From NCBI GenBank assembly GCA_949128115.1, contig OX421964.1:52182601-52246600 (forward strand): a stretch of 64,000 nucleotides of DNA, in the 5' to 3' direction. The position numbers were made by a program, and so were the translations under genes. The stretch comes from Anaspis maculata (lineage: Eukaryota > Arthropoda > Insecta > Coleoptera > Scraptiidae). The notes under the pieces were generated by a model. That model was not told the DNA's origin, searched no databases, and worked only from the letters and a program-made list of their open reading frames with translations. Positions 50,601 to 59,600 of the stretch are shown piece by piece; positions within the stretch are counted from its first letter, which is position 1, and each line of letters begins with the position of its first letter.

Positions 50601-53600
50601 CGAGATGCATCTGTCAAAATTTTGATTGTTGAGGTTTCAAAAGGCCACCATGTTCAACTTTTGCATTTTTCAATTGATTGGATTGGGATTTCCAACTCAT
50701 AGCTGCTTTGGGTAGGCAATCGAGATGCACTTGTCAGATTTTGATTTTTGACGTTTCAAATGGCCGCCATATTGAACTCTTGCATTTTTCAACCGATTGG
50801 ATTGGGATTTTCAACTCATAGCTGCTTTGGGTAGGCAATCGAGATGCATTTGTCAAACTTAGATTTTTGACGTTCCAAAAAGCCGCCATATCGGAGTTTT
50901 TTGCATTTTCCAACCGATCAGATTGGAATTTTCAACCTTTACTTGCTTTGGTATAGACAATCGAGATGCATCTGTCAAATTTGACATTTTGACGATTCAA
51001 AAGGCCGCCATATTGAACTTTTACATTTTTCAACCGATTACATTGGAATTTTCAACCTCTACTTGCTTTTGCCTTTTTCACAGTTCAGGTTTTCATAACA
51101 CACATCGTCGTTTTCATTTCCAAAATTGTGGTACTTCACCAATGTTTCTAGTATTTCTAGTAGTTACCTTGAACAAAGTAGTTATACATAATAATAAACA
51201 AAATAATGATGTATCGATTTTCCCTAGCAACTCTTCACTGACCAGACACTACCCACTGACATGCGTTTCGTTCACAATAGAACCCTACAAGTCGAGGCAA
51301 AAATTTCAAAACACGCGAAAAACAAACATCTTCTCAAATTCATGTTACTCTTACACAGTCAGTTGCTAACGCCTCTTCGAAAGCTTCATCTGACCAAAAC
51401 ACTATCGACGGACATGCATAAAATTACTAAACTCGCCAAGGGAAAGCCTGACATCTGCCTAAAACAACGGAAAATCAACATCATGTGAACAATTTCCCTT
51501 CCATTTGTTCGGTGTCAGTGGAACTAATTCCCTGTCTACTTTTCAACCAATGCTATCACCCAGCTGTTGCCAGCAGCTGCAGCCACTAGCTGTTACCGGC
51601 GCCGGCAAGCCGTCGCCGATAACAGCTAGTTCCGACAAACTAGCCTATGCTGAATTTAAGATAATTTGGTTAAATATTTCGCAAGTTACAAATTTTTTCC
51701 AAGATGAAAAAGTGAAGTTTGACACCCTCTGTATCTTTCTTAGGAAGTGAGTGAGAGGCACGTAATGTTATATTTTTCTGAATCAGGGGGATAAGGAGCA
51801 CTTTATCCCAAAGTTTGATCGGTTAAAACCTCGGTTAAAACTGAAACATTCGGTATGCAAGGGCGCGTCGTGTGTTGCATAGCAAGCGAAATTGGAACGA
51901 TATAGTGCCGACTCTATGGATGTTGTTGGTCTGGTCTTTAAGATTTTTTTGTTGAAACACAGGGATTCGGCAAGATTTCTGGTGTAAAGTCGAGAAAAGC
52001 ATTCACCGGCGTCGATGTTAGGCTTTGGCAGCGGAAACAAGCCGACGTTGATCAAACGAGCTAAAAAATGATTCTAAATATTGATGACAATCTTTGCGTG
52101 ATAATTCTATGTTTCGGAGTCCTTCTCAAATGCATGTTCCCTTGACCTATAATTCTAATAAATATTAACATTTATCACCATTATTTACGTAAGTTCAAGC
52201 AGAAATAATTCTAATGAGAGAAGATGTGCATCAAAACGACCGACTAATCCTAATGTGCGCTTTTGCACAGTTTGTCGTTAATGTTGCATCTTTGAGCATC
52301 CCAGTTAGTCATCTTTTCCTCCATTCTATTTACCGATTCATTTATTTTACTATGTTCCGTAAATCTTTTCGCGCTCGAGTATTTCTCTACTTAAGTGGTT
52401 TGTAAGAAATTTAATCGAGCTAATTTACAGTCCTGCATGGCTAGCGGCCTGGAGCTTGTCGGAAAATGTAATGGATCTTATTCCATACGCTGTAAGCTGG
52501 GTTCGCATGGGAAATCGCTCCCTGAAGATAAGGCTCCGTTATTAATTGACCGAGAACAATCTCGTGGCTGCATATCTGAAGGGTTAGAAAAAGTGCGAGA
52601 ATAATATGTATCACCGAGTGACCGCCGCAATATGCGAGCTCGAATGGTTTATTCTTTCGCATCGTAGAATATAAATATATATTTTCTCGACGAGTCGTCT
52701 TTTTCGCCTTGCCAGAGGACCGTTTCTCAAAGTGACAGACACCGGAATCACGTTCCTACGATGTTTATGTTGGTCGATTGCACGAATTCTGCTGTTGTGG
52801 TCAGATGGATGAGTATACGTGTGTGAGTGTGGTGCTTTGAAGCCGATACCACTAATGAGAGACGATACTGGATCCATTAATCGGCCTCAATTAATTTCCA
52901 TGATAGGGAAAGTAGTCGAGGTGACTTACAACCAACTAATTTTAGTTTATTAACATGTGCGCGCCAACCAACTGATAAATGATGCTATTCTTAAGTGCTT
53001 TCCAGACGTGTCGCACCAGAGGACTCTCCGCAGTCCCCTGGCAAAGCAATTTTGTTCTCAATAAGAACAATTTCTATTGTTCACTTTTTACTTTTACCAC
53101 GTTCGTCTTGAATTAGTATTTATAACTACTGGATTGGCTGACGGAAATAAAAAAAAGATAATGAGACTATTTGCAAGAGAAGTTCTTACTTCTTGATGAT
53201 GTATCTAACTTGTTTCACTAGGATGGTGCTCTTAGACCTAATTGGCTAGCTTTCCTGTCAAGTGTCAGCGATTGACATGACAAGAATCATGCCATGACTT
53301 GAGAAAATCAACAACTGAAGAAATATGAACAGTAAACGACGACTGTTCCCATTCTGGTCTGGTATACCGAGCTCTTGTCTCTTGTCTTTGCGGAGGTGTT
53401 GTCGTACATAAGTTGCATGCATATGTGCGAGTTGATGAACCTCATCTGCAGCCTTAGCGCCTTGAGCGAATGTCACTTTATTAGTAATGGGCGGTCTTCG
53501 CGGCCAGTAACAAGTTAATATGCATTTTAATAAAACTCGATACGACCACCCGGTAGTAATGACCACTTTCTGCATAAATCAAACCTTTTTCTCACACCAG

Positions 53601-56600
53601 TCATCATTAGAATGTTTTAATCGTGCATAAATAATATTTATATTCAACGACAACCCGTTTAGAGAGAGCGGAGTGAAGTAAGCTCTCCTTTTTTTTGTAC
53701 GCATCGTGGGTACATTGTTATTGTTTCTGGTGATGGTGCTTCACAAAACTGAATCACGTCGCTTAATTGAACTGGATCTCGATCAGAATATCAATGAGCA
53801 GGAGCTTTATGAAGGAAATGTCGCCAAAGAGAGAATACAAAAAGTGGCCTGACCTGAGATCTTCAGAGGCCTGAACCGTTCTGGTATAGACCAGCATGTG
53901 TTTTTTATTAATCATCCAATATGATGAAAAAATATAACAGGAACTTCAGTCTCAGTTGTTTGATGCACTATTTTCAACATGCTTCAAGCTATCAGATTCA
54001 GGGTTGATCTATTAAAATGAGGATACCATCAAAATATCTTCCACATTACCTTGAAAAATTTTTCTTGTAGCTCCCAAAAAAGCCACGTGTTAACACAAAG
54101 CTGATTGAAATAAGAGCTCGATATCAAGCAAAAATGTACCTAACCAACGCATGGAACAGATTATCACCACGGCAACGGCGCATTCACCATGGCAAACACC
54201 CCATTTTACACGCTCAAACGAATTCTAGAATATTCTCATACATCCTTTTGCGGAGCACTCAATTATTCTCGCCGCGATTATTACATTTTGGCATGTTCCA
54301 ATATCTGCTGCTGGCATAATCGCGAGAGCTCCAAGAAAGTCTACTCACTAGTTTCGCGAGAAATCCGGGCAGCTTTCGAACGACTTCTTCGGGAGTCGCG
54401 GGTCTCCACTCTCCAGAGCTGTAACAATATGATCAGGGGCGAGATCGGATTCGTGAAAGAACGCTTCAAAGAAATGCATCAGTGTTGAGCCACTATAAAC
54501 TGAACTGAGCCATGGTGGAACAAGAACACGTTTGTACTATTGTGTTTCATCTAACACTAATCTAGTTCTCTTACAATTGCAGAAGAAATGGTCACATCGC
54601 TGGCATTTGCTAGACCTAGAATGTGTAACTGCCATCAGCCATCAGTGACGATTTTTGCAATTTTGCACTAACCCAGTTCTAAAAGCGAACCGTTTTCAGC
54701 AAACGCAGTTCTAGTAGCTTCACATGGTCGACGTCCATCTGGTAGCATTTCCACCGGGCACGTTCTCCTCGAATTAGCGTTGGTTATGGCATCACAAGCA
54801 ATAAAATTGAAATTCGGCGTATGTAGCGTGTAAAAGCGGTGCGATACGATGTAATGCGGCACCCCGCCGGGGCATCATCACAGATATGTCTCTTGGATAT
54901 GTGCAGCGAGCAAGGGACGCCCCGTCGAGAGACACCGTGTTACACGCGGCTAATGCGGCCGTCGGAACATGTGTTCTCTAGGCCTCTTCCACCGCCGTCG
55001 AGTCCTTTTTACGTTTCTTCCGTTGGTTATTGGTTCTTCTTGTGCTTCTTCAGCCGAGCCAAGAGCGCGGTGCGGACATCATAACTAACTCCGTACATGC
55101 TAGGTGTACTCACTACCTGAATCTCGGGAAATTACCGGCTCTCCGTCTCTGTCTTTGATGATGAGCCTCGATGCCGCGAAACTGCAGCGCTCAACAGGCC
55201 AGTTTTTCATCATTCCCGGGATCTCTGCTGGCTCCGGCCCATCAGCAGTTATACCAATAGACGCGCCGTGAATTCATTAAGTTCAGAAAACAGCTAGAGA
55301 TTGTCAAGAGCGTTTGGGTCTAGCGCATTGTTGCGGATTTACATTGAGTTCTTTAATAACGGGGACGCCAAATGTAAAATCACACAATACTCATTACAGC
55401 CTACCTATTGCTATTCACATTCACTATCAAATATCGCCCTTGACTTTGTCGATTTCTTCTCGATGTGTTCGCAGCAGCTTCACGCGACAGTCTCGAATGG
55501 CTCCTCCGCCAATTCGACGGGTTCGTCGCTTATTTCTGAGTCGGAGTCTCCATAGTGCGTATCGTAAGAGTATTTTGGTTTTGGGAAAAGCTCAGCCACT
55601 TCTTTGTCCTGATTCCAAAAGAGCCGAAAACACAACTCGTTATATTGTATTTCTGGTTGATGATTGGTCAAATTTAGAAGACGTTTTAAGCTTACTAGTC
55701 ACGAGTCAAGTGTTAATGTAATAAAGCTAAAATATTATTAACGTGTTTTGCCATTAAAAATGCTCATCGGAAGATTGAAGTTGCCATTAAATTTGCATAA
55801 TGGCGCTTGGTAGTCAATTGCCAAGCAATTTGTGCCTTACTTTTCTTTTTGAACGTCGTAGGATGCGTATAAATAAACCTCATTTGAATATGAACCATCA
55901 TGAAGCAACTTCTATCCGACCATACAATTTTTCCCTAACTAATCCAAGCTTCCAGCCAATAATGAGCTTGATAATAATCCTAAGCTTGAGGGGTTTGTTC
56001 TCATCAATAATAAATATTGATTAGTAATAGTGAGCAAGTTTATGAGGTACTGGACTTGGTTTTCTGGAAAGTCCTTTTTCCCTTTCGTCTCAAAACTAAG
56101 AAAATCATCACGTTGTAGGTTTTATCGAGAAAAATTTCAAACAGGATCTTAACCGAACAAATTATAGGACTTACTGCCATATAGGATCTGTATAATTTAT
56201 TATTCACGTTATTATTCATGCGCGAAATGCAAATTTTCTCATTATATGGACACTGGCTTACGCCTATTCATTTTGAAATTGTAAATTAAACAATGTGGAA
56301 GTAATTTATTTTCTCTCCTTCGAGCAAGTTAATTGCTGAAAACTATTCAATCAGAAATTGTACTCAACTGTTATACACGCTAATTTAAGTTTAATGGAAA
56401 ACACACCAGTTGAAAAGCAGTAGTGCACCAACTAGTGATTTTAGAAGGTGTTTCAATTACTTGATGTACAATTAGAGCTGATGTAAGCTGAGGGTTGAAA
56501 CCAGCAAAGCAGTGTCGCGGACTGGTCACTGATGTAAAGCGTCAATCAACCTATATAAGCATGCATGTAATATGTAACTTCAGACACGTCCAAAATCACT

Positions 56601-59600
56601 GGAGTAACCGCACATTGAAAAATGATGACAATATCAATCGCAAAGTTCTGACATCGGCATACCTACATGGCTGTATTTAATCTAGATTTGGCGCAAAGCA
56701 GACGAAAACCTGAGGAGTAAATAAAAACATATACCAGGTTGAAAATGAAAAAATTAAGTAGGTAATGAAAAAAAAACAACAGGAGGACAGTTTGTTACTT
56801 TATCAAAAATACTACCTATATGACAACGTTAAAAGTATGTAGGGAAAACCTGTCAAATTAGGAAATCTTCTAATCTTCATTTGTTTTGCTCACGATGGTA
56901 CGTACCCAGCTGCTCTACGTCACGTCAGAATAAAACTTAAAAAGCAATAGTATATTACATAACAAACAACGGAAGTAATACTTTTCGCATGAGTGTGAAA
57001 AATTACGAACGAGCGCCAGCGAGTGCGCTAATCACACGAATGCAAGAAAAGACACTTTCTTGCGAGTTGTGTACACTATTTTTTTCTTCGACCGACCTAT
57101 TTTCCCTGTCCGACGTTTGCTCATTGACGATCGAAGGTTTGAATTTCCTCCAATGTTTGAGAAATTTTACAACAACCAGCAACACTGCTCGACATTGAAA
57201 GTGTTGCTAGGGATTTTTAGATATTTTGTTCAGATTTACCTAGTTACGAAATAGTACATTACATAACTAGTGTGGAAAGTGATATATTTCACACGAGTGG
57301 CAAGTTTAGCACGAGCCGCTTGCGGCGAGTGCGGAAACCCCACGAGTACAAGAAATACACTTTCCAACGAGTTGTGTACACTATTTTTCCTACGACCTCA
57401 AAAATTTCAATCTCGAAAAAAAATCATAATTTTTTTGAAAAATGATCAAATAAGAAATAGAGAAAATTCTGTGATTACACTCGATTATGACTACACAAAA
57501 CCTTTTTTTGTTAGCTCAAAATATATTGAAACTGAAAAAAAATCTAAATATTTGACAAGTAGGTGCCTCTGTGTGTTCGTGTTGCTAGTGTAAGTTCTAT
57601 TATTTATACGTATTTTTTTATTTCAATATTTTTTAGTACAAAGTGGGTTTTCTCTGCTGCAGTTACGATAAAATAGCACAATTCTGGTTCAGAGGTTTTA
57701 TCATCATAGGAGTCCGACTCGGAGTCCGAAGCGTGTCTGTAAAGTTATTGGGTGTCTATACAAGCATTCTTGGGAAACTGTATGGTGCTCAAGCCCACAA
57801 CTTCTAAGTTGGCTTGTAGTTTGCTGGACTTGTCTGAAAAAACGATAGCTTGAGATGGTCTCACAAAATAAACTAGTTAGATGATGAACCGAGCATTATG
57901 TCACTGATATTCGATGTCACTCATAGGTCTGACACAATTTTTTTATAAAATTTTCACCTACCTCGAGTGGAATTTCAAGGAAAGAGCTAACGTTGCTTAC
58001 ATCTCAACACTCCTTTTTGTCCCTAAGTTCCTTTTTGGGTTTTGCAAAAATCATGGGGTAACATTTTGAGGTAGTGTAGACATCACACTGGTCTTTTTCA
58101 ATGGAATACGTAAGAAGGATGCTTTCGGGTCGTTCCCTTGTTTCGGGATTATCTGCGTGAGATCCTAGAGTTTACAAAAATAGTGCCCTTTCGTCCTGAC
58201 ATCGCTCTTCTGGTGAGAAAACACAAGAGAGGCACTCACTTGCTATGCTGCACAATGCATGCTAAATTCCATTATTTGTTGGTCCACGGTCCACCAAACA
58301 CACTGGTTGCCTATCTTTGACAGTTAGCTGCCAGCGCCTGATCACTTCTGTCACTCAGCTGAGTTTTTCTAGCCATTGAAGTTTTTATCTAATGCAACAA
58401 TGTGTTTGTTGAAAAATTTGCGTATATTGTAATTCCCATGTAATAATCCACTGTTATCAATAAAAGGCGCAAAAACTCCTATGGCGCTGATAAGCCGAGA
58501 AGGAGGACAACATTTATTTTATTTATATCTAATGCAACAATGCACAAACATGAGTAATGAGTGAATGATGGGAATTTTAATTTATGAGTAGATCTCAAGT
58601 TTTGATACTTGAATCTGAGCTGAAAGATAATACATGTAAATTACGTAGGTAATTATAGATAAAGTGGGAAGTTTGGGATTCATAAGAAAAATTTCATTTT
58701 TTTCTTTACAATGAGAATTCGAACAAACGAGAAATAAACAGTTTTCTCCATTGACATGGAGAGAGACTCGTTTCGAAATTCCGTGAATAATTTGGGGCAT
58801 TAAATGATTGTGAACGGTGTTATATACAATCGAATATTTGCAGAAGAGCGTATGAATGATAAGAAAATGGACGTGTCTGTGGATAATTTTTGCGGCGGAA
58901 AAGCTGGAAAATGTCAATTTCGCAGGTAATAAATCTCATAGACTTCTGGATAATCAAGTAGCGTGCGATTTAAAAAAATATCACTTGTGTTATATGATGT
59001 ACTTTCGAAGTGTCAAGAAAGAACATGTAGAAAACGTCACTTTTATAGGTGGTCGTAGGAAAACTAAATTATTTCAATCCCTCTTGATTTTAATGTCACG
59101 GATTCAGCCAAAATTCTCACGCGATTTGTTTTACTTCTATTATTATTGATTATTGGAAGTTCTCGACTTTGAACAACGACCACCTGCTGAGGGCGAATAA
59201 GCATCAGTGGCATGCCCAGGGAAATATGTGGCCCAGGGACGCTCCTCATATGCTGGATAATGGAAGATCGTTTCCTAAGCGAAAGCAAAAGACACTAGTG
59301 ACGATATTTTCACTTTCGCGCACAGTGTTTGCAATTGGCAAGTTTCGCACCTACTATACCGTATACAGAAAGTAGATAACGTTTTCGTGGCTCGTCGTAG
59401 GAAAACTGTATTTTCGTAGGAAAGTATTTTAGAGATAATAGTCAAGATATAAATATTTTCAAACAAGGAAAAATGGAATATTCACAAGAAGTGATGGGTG
59501 GTGATGGCGGATGAGATGATAAAATGGGATGCAAATTCCTGAAGTCGCTTTTGGTCTTGCAGCCGTCCTTACTTATATGCTTAGATTGTCTGAGCGTCAT

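Noticed and set aside
50923..51369. 148-codon plus-strand frame
   Set aside because: It is partly made of the 120 bp tandem repeat and has no independent support.
55480..55671. 63-codon minus-strand acidic frame ([10 protein letters not shown]), with a similar acidic stretch near 57700
   Set aside because: Suggestive of a decayed coding fragment, but short, with interruptions and no family assignment.
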